Shown here: one piece after another, positions 1 through 7,101 of the stretch | How the letters are laid out: each line of letters opens with the position of its first letter | How positions within the stretch are numbered: position 1 is the first letter of the stretch | Assembly: GCA_964499015.1 (NCBI GenBank) | Contig: CAZCJA010000077.1 | Span: forward strand, 1 to 9,918 | DNA: 9,918 nt | Direction of reading: 5' to 3' | Source: CAZCJA01 sp964499015 | GTDB lineage: Bacteria > Elusimicrobiota > Elusimicrobia > F11 | Translations under genes and position numbers: made by a program | The notes under the pieces: generated by a model | Databases searched by the model: none | What the model saw: only the letters and a program-made list of their open reading frames with translations | What the model was told of the DNA's origin: nothing

Positions 1-588
1 GGCGGCGATCAGCAGCAGCGTGGCGCTGTGGGTCGCCGCCGCGAACGCGGCGACGAACAAGACGCCCGTCGGCCGGATCCAAAATGCGGCCGCCCCCAGC
101 GCGGCCAAATAAAACAGGTGTCGATGATCGAGGGTTTCCCAGAAACGTTTGGCCAAAAGAAACAGAAGCGGTGTTAGTGCGAAGGTGGGGATTTCCGACA
201 AGACCGTCCCGGATAAGCTTACGGTCAGCGGATTTACCGCGCATAGAACGGCGCCCAACAAAATAAGTTCGTTCGAAAACTCATTCTGGAAAAGACGAAT
301 CGTCAAATAGAGTCCCGCCACGATTAGAGCGACAGAGAGAAGCTGCAGCGGCAGAAAACCCGCGGAAACCAGTAGAAACGGCGCGAGCAGAAGAGGATAG
401 CCGGGCAGATAGCTCACCAGCGCCGGTTCCAGCGGATGATTCAGTTCGACGAAGCGCCCCTGCAGGAGCGAACGCGCGCCGATGACGTAAAAGGCGTCGT
501 CGTTAAAGAAGCCGACGTAATAAGCGCGGACCGAAACGAGGTAGAGAATGGCGGACAGGAAGAGAAAAACAGCGACGGCTTTTTTCAA
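1..588 (-). CDS. GT-C (GT39-like) membrane glycosyltransferase F, 3' end cut by window edge
   Basis: The frame is open across all 196 codons up to the left edge, so the C-terminal part lies outside the window. I chose the TTG at 586-588 because it overlaps the dsbD stop as TTGA, the usual sign of translational coupling, and gives a tidy membrane anchor (MKKAVAVFLFLSAILYLVSV). The first extracytoplasmic loop follows with NDDAFYVIGARSLLQG, whose D30 and D31 sit where GT-C enzymes of the GT39/PMT/ArnT type carry catalytic acids, and then a YLPGYPLLLAP motif near residues 60-70. Several hydrophobic helices come next, with SEIPTF near 131 and IRPTG near 171, both common in this group. By family it should transfer a sugar from a polyprenyl-phosphate donor on the periplasmic face. 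Donor and acceptor are unknown. It is the last visible gene of the cassette. The start is less certain than the family call, since no clear ribosome binding site lies close to the TTG. Confidence 0.75.
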   Translation of the reverse strand, partial: MKKAVAVFLFLSAILYLVSVRAYYVGFFNDDAFYVIGARSLLQGRFVELNHPLEPALVSYLPGYPLLLAPFLLVSAGFLPLQLLSVALIVAGLYLTIRLFQNEFSNELILLGAVLCAVNPLTVSLSGTVLSEIPTFALTPLLFLLAKRFWETLDHRHLFYLAALGAAAFWIRPTGVLFVAAFAAATHSATLLLIAA

Positions 589-2375
589 CGCGGCGTTTGC
601 AGAGCGTCGATAAGGATCTTCTCCGTTAATAATTCGGGAAGAAGAACCGGCGCCTGGCCGGGCACGTACAACACATAAACGGGCACGCCGGAGCGGCCGA
701 GTTTGCGCAAGGTTTTGGTGATGGCTTCATCGCCGTTGGTCCAATCGGCGACCATTGGTACGACGTTGGCGTTCTTAAACGCGCGATCGACCGCGGCCGA
801 GTGCAGGACGCGCTTGTTAAGCTGGCAGGTCAAGCACCAGTCTGCGGTGAAATCCACAAAAACCATTTTACCCTGGGCGAGCTGCTCGTCGACGGAGTCG
901 CTTGAATACGCGGGCCAAGCGCTGCGGGCCCCGCTTGCGGTCTCGGTTGAGCCGCGACTTTGCAAAAGCGGTTCCACGGAGACCATGTAGGTCACAATGA
1001 CGAGAGCAATAAAGAAAAGCCGTCCGCTGCGGGCGCTCCAGCGCTTGGTTCCCCACAGCGCCAGCGCCAAAATGAGAAAAAACACCAGCGTCGATGTGAC
1101 GACCAGGCCGCTCTGCTGCTGCCCCAGAACCCATAAAAGCCATATCGACGTTCCCAGAAGAGGGAACCCCATGAGCTCCTTAAAAATTTCCATCCACCCG
1201 CCCGGCTTGGGAAGGAAGCGCGTCGTCCCGGGAATGAGCGCAAACAAAACGTACGGCAGGGCCAGTCCCGCGCCGATAACGAGAAAGAAAATAAAAACAA
1301 TTAACGGCGGCTGAGAGAACGAAAACCCCAGCGCCGCGCCAAGAAACGGGGCGGTGCACGGCGTGGCGAGAAGCGTCGCCAGAAAACCGTCCCACAAGGC
1401 GCCCGCGGCCCCGCCCTGCGAAAGTTTGCTGGAAAAAGAAGCCGGCAGCCAAACTGAGAATTCATACCCGCTCGCCAAAACCAAACCCGAGACAAACAGG
1501 ATTGCCGCCAGCGCGATCACAAAACGCGGTTCTTGAAACTGAAAACCCCAGCCGATTTCTTGCCCGATCGATTTCAGAAAAACAACAACGCCCGCCAACG
1601 CCGCGAACGAAAGAAGAACTCCGACGGCATACATCAGGCTTTCCGTGACCAACTGCGCACGGGGCTGGTCTTTGTGTTTGACCAACCGGAAGACTTTGAT
1701 GGACAGTACCGGCAAGACACACGGCATGATGTTGAGAAGAAGGCCGCCCAGAAACGCAAAGAGCAGCGCCAGTCCGAAGCCGATCGCGGATTCCGGCGCG
1801 CTTTGCAGCGAAGCGACGATTTTCTCTTCCATCTCCGCCGTCGGAACTTTCTCCAGGAATTCTTTTAGAAGCGTCGCTTCCCGCTCATGCGCGACAGCTG
1901 ACGCGCCGGTTTCGAGGCGCTTGGTGACGCTGGCGCCGCCGGGCAGGCAGGCCACTTTGCAGACGAGCCATTTCACGTCGGCTTTGATGTCGACGGGTTT
2001 GCCTGATGGCCAATTGGCCGGGATGGTCAGCGCGGCCAGGAGGATGACCTCGTTTTTGTAGCCGGCGGTGCGGATGTCGCCTTCCTCGGTAAAGACGTGC
2101 GGTTCCGGCCAGCGCAGATCCGAAACGGTGACGCCTTTCGGCAAAATCCATTTAACGGTGGTGGGAATTCCCGCGTCGCCCGGCGTTTTCCAGTAAATGT
2201 GCCACAGCTCTTCGATGTTGATGTGTATGCCGATGAGAACCGTGTCGCCCGGCTTGGCCTGAGTGACTTCGGCGATTAAATCGGTGCGCATTTCCGGCGC
2301 GTCGCTTTGGGGAACCGCGGCAAGCGGCCCTGCCAACAAAAAAAGACCGGCGATCCATTTCAGATGAGATTTCAT
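585..2375 (-). CDS. dsbD: Thiol:disulfide interchange protein DsbD/ScsB family, with C-terminal thioredoxin domain
   Basis: This 596-residue protein carries electrons from cytoplasmic thioredoxin across the inner membrane to periplasmic thiol partners. Residues 1-21 look like a signal peptide. The N-terminal periplasmic domain (about 25-185) carries a cysteine pair in WLVCKVACLPG (C139, C143), closer to the ScsB style than to the E. coli DsbD N-domain. The central membrane domain (about 197-470) has the two redox cysteines typical of DsbD: C219 in NIMPC and C340 in ATPC. The C-terminal thioredoxin-like domain (about 495-596) has WCLTC (C514, C517) and a cis-proline in GVP (P565). All three domains and all six expected cysteines are present, and the length fits the family. 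The start is the ATG at the signal peptide. It lies 26 bases after gene E, and its stop overlaps gene F. Its partner could be cytochrome c maturation, disulfide isomerisation or a process linked to the surrounding glycosyltransferases; the sequence does not decide. Confidence 0.95.
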   Translation of the reverse strand: MKSHLKWIAGLFLLAGPLAAVPQSDAPEMRTDLIAEVTQAKPGDTVLIGIHINIEELWHIYWKTPGDAGIPTTVKWILPKGVTVSDLRWPEPHVFTEEGDIRTAGYKNEVILLAALTIPANWPSGKPVDIKADVKWLVCKVACLPGGASVTKRLETGASAVAHEREATLLKEFLEKVPTAEMEEKIVASLQSAPESAIGFGLALLFAFLGGLLLNIMPCVLPVLSIKVFRLVKHKDQPRAQLVTESLMYAVGVLLSFAALAGVVVFLKSIGQEIGWGFQFQEPRFVIALAAILFVSGLVLASGYEFSVWLPASFSSKLSQGGAAGALWDGFLATLLATPCTAPFLGAALGFSFSQPPLIVFIFFLVIGAGLALPYVLFALIPGTTRFLPKPGGWMEIFKELMGFPLLGTSIWLLWVLGQQQSGLVVTSTLVFFLILALALWGTKRWSARSGRLFFIALVIVTYMVSVEPLLQSRGSTETASGARSAWPAYSSDSVDEQLAQGKMVFVDFTADWCLTCQLNKRVLHSAAVDRAFKNANVVPMVADWTNGDEAITKTLRKLGRSGVPVYVLYVPGQAPVLLPELLTEKILIDALQTPR

Positions 2376-2401
2376 AGAGAAAGTATAGTAAGTGCCCGTG
2401 A

Positions 2402-3889
2402 TTACTTCGAGGCCGTCGTTGCCGCATCCTCAATGCGCTGATAAAGGCGTAATTGCGGGGTGAAAACAGCGCGATACGCGCCAGGCCTGGTTTCGGCGAA
2501 CAATTGCGCGGCTTCCGTAAATCCGCCCGTCGCGGCGATTGGAGGTAATACGATCAGCCCGGGCGGGTTCTTCTCCAGCTGTTGCGTAATGCCCTCTCGG
2601 GAAAGCGCGGTGGCGAGGCCGGGGAAACGCTCCATTATTTCCATCATTGAATGGCCGTTCGGAATAAACGTTTCACACCAAGCGAAGACGGCGTCTTTGC
2701 GAAAAACCGGATGGTATGGGATTTGCGCGGCGACCGGGTAATTGTCGGGGCAATGAGCGAGCAAAAAGTTGCCGAGAGCGCGCTGTTTGGCGTTTGGAAA
2801 AGCGGCTGCCAAGCGTTGCCATTCCCGCACTTGAAAGAATGCGCTGCCGATGATGACCAAGCCCCCGACAATCAACAGATTTCGTTTGCGCGCCAGCAAA
2901 AAGGCGAGCGGCACCGCGGCCGCGATATAAATCGCGTATTGATACTGCCGGAAGGGAAGGCTAACTGAAAAGGGTTGGAGCGCCGCATAGGCCGTCAGAA
3001 CAAGCGCGGGAATGTGCGCGCGCCAGCCGCCGTGTTTTATGGCGACGAAAAGTCCGGCCATGCCCAGCCCGAGAAACAAGAACGGCAGACCAAATTGCTC
3101 CAGCGCATGCCGCGTCAGTTCGCGTGCGAGGCCCGATTCGCTGCCGTACAAGCCCGCGATTTCCGCGTGGTAACGAAACACCTGTGTAAAAAACGCGTCA
3201 AAAGGAATTTCTTTGGCCGCGCAGACCAGGGCCAAAAAGCCCGCGCTCGTGAGAATGCCGGCGACCGTGTGCAAAACATAGCGCCCCGCTACTCGCCTGT
3301 TATTGGAAAAAACAGCGGCGCCGAAGGCGAGCGTGCTGATGACGGGAATCAGGTAAAGTTTGGGATTGATGAGCGTGCCCAGCGTGTAGAGGAGGGCGGG
3401 AATAAAAAACGTCACCCATTCCGGAACGTCTTTCTCGGCGGCAAGATACAATCCGAATAAAATAAGCAGGAGCGACGATTGATCGGGCCGGAACTCAACG
3501 AGCGTTTGGGCCACCGATGGCTGAACGAGCGCGGCGCCGATCGCAATAAGTACGGGCCCATTGGGCGTTGGCGCGGGCAACGAGCGGCGGATGATTAGGC
3601 CGATAACGCCCAGGGCGGCGATGGAGAATAAAGCATTTGCACCTCGCAGAACCAGCAGTGCATCGAAATTTCCGGGAAGAAGTTTGATCAACGGTGCGTT
3701 CAGAAACCAAAAAAAGCCGGGGTGCAACGCCAAGAAGTCTTTGTGCGGGATAAAATTTTGCGCCACCAGCCAGGATCCGTGCGCATGTAGAATTTCGTCG
3801 TAATCAAAAGGAAGGACGGCCGCCAGCGTGCCGATCATTACGAAGGCCGCCAGGCCAACGAGCAGGGCAATGACGTTCCGTCGGATCAT
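2402..3889 (-). CDS. GT-C (GT39-like) membrane glycosyltransferase E
   Basis: This is a 495-residue polytopic membrane protein. A short basic N-terminus (MIRRN) leads into a first helix (about 6-27). The first outer loop then has FDYDEILHAHG, where D31 and E32 match the acidic pair of GT39/ArnT/PMT-like enzymes, and LHPGF near 55-59 recalls the HPP or HPG motif of that family. Hydrophobic helices continue to about residue 352, and the last 140 residues form a soluble, probably periplasmic tail with only weak hydrophobic stretches. The ATG overlaps the stop of gene D as ATGA and is preceded by GAGG with a 5-base spacer, so the start is well supported. By family the role is transfer of a polyprenyl-phosphate-linked sugar outside the cytoplasmic membrane, but substrate and acceptor cannot be read from the sequence. 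It resembles D and A only in general layout and is not a close copy. An O-antigen ligase-like or purely structural role is less likely given the DE motif. Confidence 0.8.
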   Translation of the reverse strand: MIRRNVIALLVGLAAFVMIGTLAAVLPFDYDEILHAHGSWLVAQNFIPHKDFLALHPGFFWFLNAPLIKLLPGNFDALLVLRGANALFSIAALGVIGLIIRRSLPAPTPNGPVLIAIGAALVQPSVAQTLVEFRPDQSSLLLILFGLYLAAEKDVPEWVTFFIPALLYTLGTLINPKLYLIPVISTLAFGAAVFSNNRRVAGRYVLHTVAGILTSAGFLALVCAAKEIPFDAFFTQVFRYHAEIAGLYGSESGLARELTRHALEQFGLPFLFLGLGMAGLFVAIKHGGWRAHIPALVLTAYAALQPFSVSLPFRQYQYAIYIAAAVPLAFLLARKRNLLIVGGLVIIGSAFFQVREWQRLAAAFPNAKQRALGNFLLAHCPDNYPVAAQIPYHPVFRKDAVFAWCETFIPNGHSMMEIMERFPGLATALSREGITQQLEKNPPGLIVLPPIAATGGFTEAAQLFAETRPGAYRAVFTPQLRLYQRIEDAATTASK

Positions 3890-5349
3890 TTTTTCCTCGC
3901 GAAACCAGCCAGCATGGCCGCGACGGGCATTAGGGGAAAGTGGTAGCGCGACTGCCCCATCACGAAAAGATGCGCGGTCGCGAACAGAAGGAAGAAAAAC
4001 GACAGAAAAAACTGGTTGGGCACGAGATCAAAACCGAAACGCGCGCTGAGCAGAACGCCTGTCAGGGCCCCGAGCAGAAGCGCGATATAGAAGCCGTGCG
4101 TAAACCAGCGCCAAATTAACAGCGACACGTCCTTGATGCTTCCTGTCGGGCCTGGATAAACCACCGAGTAATAGGAGCGGCGGGTCGACCAGAAGAGCAT
4201 GTCATAGTCGTTGGAAAATGTGCTGACCGCCGCGCGCCACAATGAATGCAGCGTGTGCAAAGGGCCTGCGGCAAGGGCGCGCCGCCAATTGTCGGCGGCG
4301 ATTCGATAACCTTCGGCGGCGCGGTCGGCCTCGTTGATGATCGCGCGCCATGCGGCTTGGCGTTCGGTCCATCCGGCGTCTTCATCGCGCCCCGGAACAA
4401 ATTCTTTTGTCCGTTGCGCTAGAAACTCGCCTTCGTTGGTGCAAATGGGCACGAAGCGCTGCAGAAGCGACCAATTGCGCGCGATCCACGGCGTCAATGC
4501 GATGAACACGCACACAATGAGAAATCCCGCCTTGAACGCGCCTTTTTTCCAGCCGTGCGTAAAAATGATCGCGGCCACACCGCTAAGCACCAGCGGCCAC
4601 AAAAACGAACGCGTCAGCGCCGCGGCGGCAAGCACAATACCGATTGCCGGATATTTAAGCCTGTCGCTTTCACGCCCGCGCTGAAAGAGAAGCCCGGCCA
4701 GGCACAACAGGAACGTGAATAGAATTTCCGAGCCGTACAGGCTTGTCGCCATCACTGCGGGCGGATAAATTGCCCAGACAAGCCCGGCGCGCCGCGCGGC
4801 GGCCGGCCAGGCGGAAAGCAGAAGCGTCAATAGCCACGCGGTGGCGACGCCCAAAAAAAGATTCAGCAGTTTAAAAGCGTTATCGAGCGGTCCAGCAATT
4901 TTAAACAAAGCGGCGCCGACGAACGCGACACCCGGGGCGCGATGAGCGGTGGTGTACGGGAGCGTTTTGTCGCGACCGAGATACAGCTCCAAATCTTCGG
5001 CGCCAGCCGGCCCGGTGAGCGTGTAGCCTTGCCCGCCGGCGACGGCCGCTGCCAATTCGTGATAAATGGCGAAATCGGAGACCTGCTCGTTGTCGTTCCA
5101 AAGCACCCAGCCGGCCCGGCAGATCGCCGCCGTCGACAAAATAGCGATCAGTGCCGCACGCGGCGAAACGGCGTCCAATCCGCGCGCGCAAAGTTCAAAC
5201 ACAAGCGCCGAGAGAGCGGCGAACAGAACCACGCTGACGAAGGAAAAAACGTTATTTTGACTGGATGGACCGGCGAAGAAGGGGGCAAATGCGGCGGCGA
5301 GTATGAGTACGAGCAGACAGAGAAGCCATGACCTTAAGAATCGCACCAT
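3886..5349 (-). CDS. GT-C (GT39-like) membrane glycosyltransferase D, paralog of gene A
   Basis: The protein is 487 residues with about ten or more membrane helices. I start it at the ATG at 5347-5349, which has AAGGG just upstream. The in-frame ATG at 5365-5367 would overlap the last base of the tRNA and is unlikely. Two extra N-terminal helices (about 8-26 and 33-52) precede the conserved core. The core opens with VSDFAIYHELAAA (D92), in the place of the catalytic acid of GT39-like enzymes. Later motifs are YGSEILF (about 205-211), ALTRSF (about 244-249), PWIARNW (287-293) leading into FVPICTNEG (299-307), and MGQSRYHF (464-471) near the end. All of these except the N-terminal extension recur in gene A, which shows common descent. 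It lies 17 bases after tRNA-Glu, and its stop overlaps the start of gene E. The expected role is periplasmic sugar transfer from a polyprenyl-phosphate carrier; the acceptor is unknown. Confidence 0.82.
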   Translation of the reverse strand: MVRFLRSWLLCLLVLILAAAFAPFFAGPSSQNNVFSFVSVVLFAALSALVFELCARGLDAVSPRAALIAILSTAAICRAGWVLWNDNEQVSDFAIYHELAAAVAGGQGYTLTGPAGAEDLELYLGRDKTLPYTTAHRAPGVAFVGAALFKIAGPLDNAFKLLNLFLGVATAWLLTLLLSAWPAAARRAGLVWAIYPPAVMATSLYGSEILFTFLLCLAGLLFQRGRESDRLKYPAIGIVLAAAALTRSFLWPLVLSGVAAIIFTHGWKKGAFKAGFLIVCVFIALTPWIARNWSLLQRFVPICTNEGEFLAQRTKEFVPGRDEDAGWTERQAAWRAIINEADRAAEGYRIAADNWRRALAAGPLHTLHSLWRAAVSTFSNDYDMLFWSTRRSYYSVVYPGPTGSIKDVSLLIWRWFTHGFYIALLLGALTGVLLSARFGFDLVPNQFFLSFFFLLFATAHLFVMGQSRYHFPLMPVAAMLAGFARKK

Positions 5350-5353
5350 TTTT

Positions 5354-5358
5354 CCCTT
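5354..5358 (-). promoter_or_regulatory. Ribosome binding site deciding the start of gene D
   Basis: AAGGG lies four bases before the ATG at 5347-5349 (seven before the adjacent GTG at 5344-5346). It falls inside the reading frame if the earlier ATG at 5365-5367 were used, which argues for the later start. The whole leader fits in the 17 bases between the tRNA end and the start codon. Confidence 0.6.
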
Positions 5359-5366
5359 AAAAAACA

Positions 5367-5439
5367 TGGCCCCAACGGGAATCGAACCCGTGTTCCCAGA
5401 TTGAGAATCTGGTGTCCTAGGCCACTAGACGATGGGGCC
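5367..5439 (-). tRNA. trnE: tRNA-Glu, anticodon CUC
   Basis: The reverse complement folds into a full cloverleaf of 73 bases. The acceptor stem pairs GGCCCCA with TGGGGCC (7 bp) and the discriminator base is A. The D arm begins GTCTAGTGGCCTAGGAC, a typical glutamate tRNA D arm. The anticodon stem pairs CCAGA with TCTGG around the loop TTCTCAA, with anticodon CTC at 5403-5405 reading GAG codons. The variable loop is 4 bases (GAAC), and the T arm is ACGGG-TTCGATT-CCCGT. The CCA end is not encoded, since TG follows the discriminator. The gene sits between two glycosyltransferase genes on the same strand, 18 bases after the stop of gene C and 17 bases before the start of gene D. No mispairs are seen in the acceptor, anticodon or T stems, so it should be functional. 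Confidence 0.97.
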
Positions 5440-5449
5440 GAAGGCAGTT

Positions 5450-5479
5450 CTTATACCTTATTGACGTTCCTGTATCCAA
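5450..5479 (-). promoter_or_regulatory. Candidate sigma-70-type promoter for tRNA-Glu and downstream genes
   Basis: A TATAAG hexamer (5450-5455) lies 10 bases before the tRNA, with TTGGAT (5474-5479) 18 bases further upstream inside the last codons of gene C. The -10 matches the consensus in five of six bases, and the -35 in only three of six. The position suits a tRNA promoter. It could also drive gene D and everything after it. This is a pattern match only, and chance is a real possibility. Confidence 0.4.
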
Positions 5480-7101
5480 GCGGCCCGGGCGCGCTGGCGT
5501 TTTTCCAAATGCGGCCGGTCGTACAGGCGGTAAATGTTGGCCAACTGCTCGGCGGCGTCGCTATCCATGCTGATATCGTAGACAAAAATCGTCTGGCCGA
5601 GCACCGCTTTCGGCGTGCGTTCATCCAACCACGAAAAGACGGCCGCCCAAGGCGGCTTGGCGCGCAGCGCGGCGCTCACCGCCAAATATTCTTTATTTCC
5701 GTCCACAGGGAGAAGCGTTTGTTGATGAAAACCGCTGGTGATCGCCGGCGACAAGACGTCCTGGTATTCGAGGCCCCACGCTTCAGGACGGCCCGAGCCC
5801 ACATAACTCAACAAAAGCCCGGGATGGCCCTCCTTCTTCAGAAAATCCGCTAGTGCCGGCAGATCCTGGCCCCAGTCCTGGTTCGATCCGTCGAGCCACT
5901 TGTACCCATTGCGGGACCCGCCAATCAGCTGATTGAAATACGCCATATGATGCGGATGCGTGATCACGGTTTCCACGGCTAGCCAGGACATAATAATCAG
6001 CGCGCCCGTTCGTTTCGAAGAGTTAAGCAATGGCGCGATCGCCACACCGGCAGCCACGGCTAGAAACGGCGTTGCTGGAAGCAAATAACGGACGCCAAAG
6101 TGATTGGCGCTGATCAGTGCGGCCAGCCATGCGAAGGCAACGGGGACCAAGAGAAACCGACGTGCGCCATCCGCGGACGCGCCTTTTATTAATTGAATCA
6201 GCCCCCAGCCCCACAGAAGAAGGATGGGCAGCGGTGTTTTAATGAGCATTGCGATTGGAAAAAAGTACCAGCCCGATCGTCCGGACAGCGGCACGAGCAG
6301 AAATCCCAGTGCGTTGTCGCCGGCATGCAAACGCGTGCCGGCCAGAAAGGAGTCTTTCAGGAGAGACACATCGAATTTATAAACAATCAACAGCACAAGA
6401 GCGGCGGTGGCCCAAATGGCAAAAAAATCGGCGACCAGGCGTTTGAGCGGAGCGCCGCGCCAGGCAAGCACCATTGCAAGAACGGCAAAGATCGGCAGAA
6501 GCAGGAGACCGGAGAATTTTGAGGCGATTGCCGCCCCACTGAAAAGCCCGCACCACCAAAAAGCGCGGCGTAACCCCGAAGCGCCTTTATGGAAAGCCAT
6601 GACGGCGAAGAACATAAAGGCGGTGACAAACATATCGTTGAGCGCCAGGGCTCCGTTTCCAAGAACAAGGGGATCCAGCGCAAACAGCAGCAGGGCAAAA
6701 ACGCCTCCCGCAAACGAGGAGAGAGAGCGCGCCCAGCTAAAAATAAAAAAACCAAGCAGGAGCGTAAGCGCGATCGTCGGCAGGCGGCTTAAAAATAGAA
6801 GCCGCTCAGCCGGGGTTTCACTGCCGAAAAAAATTAGGTATCCGGCCCGCCAGGAATCAAGCGCCTGGGGAGAAAGTTGCGCGGGGATGGCGAGGCGTTG
6901 GGTGAGCAAAGGCAAGCCTGCGGCAAGTTTTTGTAGCGGAGGATGCTCCGGGTTCCAGCGCGCATCGCCTTGCCAATACAAAACACCGACGGCCGGATAA
7001 ATAATTTCGTCGTAGACCATCGATTTGGACCGGGCGGTGTTTAAAAGAAGAAGCGAGAAAAGAAAAAGCGTACCGCCACAAATCAGGGCCGTTCTTTTCA
7101 T
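5458..7101 (-). CDS. GT39-like membrane glycosyltransferase C with soluble C-terminal domain
   Basis: This 547-residue protein starts at the ATG at 7099-7101, which overlaps the stop of gene B as ATGA. An earlier in-frame ATG at 7135-7137 would put 12 non-membrane residues before the anchor and is less likely. After the first helix (about 5-22) comes MVYDEIIYPAVG (D31, E32) and then NPEHPPLQKL (HPPL at 53-56), the classic acidic pair plus HPPL of GT39/PMT/ArnT relatives. ALNDMFVTAF (about 153-162), SKFSGLLLLP (about 194-203) and FGVRYLLPATPFL (about 335-347) are further family-like motifs. A soluble tail begins near 380 with YFNQLIGG (388-395) and SNQDWGQDL (406-414), a signature I recall from many uncharacterised bacterial GT39-type proteins. 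It should transfer a polyprenyl-phosphate-linked sugar in the periplasm. Of the six, this is the most typical GT39 member. The sugar and acceptor are not known. Confidence 0.88.
   Translation of the reverse strand: MKRTALICGGTLFLFSLLLLNTARSKSMVYDEIIYPAVGVLYWQGDARWNPEHPPLQKLAAGLPLLTQRLAIPAQLSPQALDSWRAGYLIFFGSETPAERLLFLSRLPTIALTLLLGFFIFSWARSLSSFAGGVFALLLFALDPLVLGNGALALNDMFVTAFMFFAVMAFHKGASGLRRAFWWCGLFSGAAIASKFSGLLLLPIFAVLAMVLAWRGAPLKRLVADFFAIWATAALVLLIVYKFDVSLLKDSFLAGTRLHAGDNALGFLLVPLSGRSGWYFFPIAMLIKTPLPILLLWGWGLIQLIKGASADGARRFLLVPVAFAWLAALISANHFGVRYLLPATPFLAVAAGVAIAPLLNSSKRTGALIIMSWLAVETVITHPHHMAYFNQLIGGSRNGYKWLDGSNQDWGQDLPALADFLKKEGHPGLLLSYVGSGRPEAWGLEYQDVLSPAITSGFHQQTLLPVDGNKEYLAVSAALRAKPPWAAVFSWLDERTPKAVLGQTIFVYDISMDSDAAEQLANIYRLYDRPHLEKRQRARAAWIQERQ

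Noticed and set aside
2975..3460. Plus-strand open frame of 161 codons opposite gene E
   Set aside because: Highly charged, low-information composition and no ribosome binding site; antisense to a gene with clear motifs.
5350..5367. Earlier ATG for gene D at 5365-5367 (adds MFFKGK)
   Set aside because: The start would use the last base of the tRNA, and the AAGGG site would be inside the frame. The ATG at 5347-5349 has proper spacing to that site.
5367..5439. tRNA-Glu as an integration site with an att repeat
   Set aside because: I looked for a second copy of the tRNA 3' end in the window and found none, and no integrase gene is present. A copy outside the window cannot be excluded.
5401..5853. 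Plus-strand open frame of 150 codons starting inside the tRNA
   Set aside because: It begins antisense to the tRNA and runs antisense to gene C; no recognisable features.
6407..7000. Plus-strand open frame of 197 codons opposite gene C
   Set aside because: It is rich in Lys, Arg, Ala and Ser, has no domain pattern, and lies wholly antisense to a well-supported glycosyltransferase. It is a shadow of GC-rich coding DNA.
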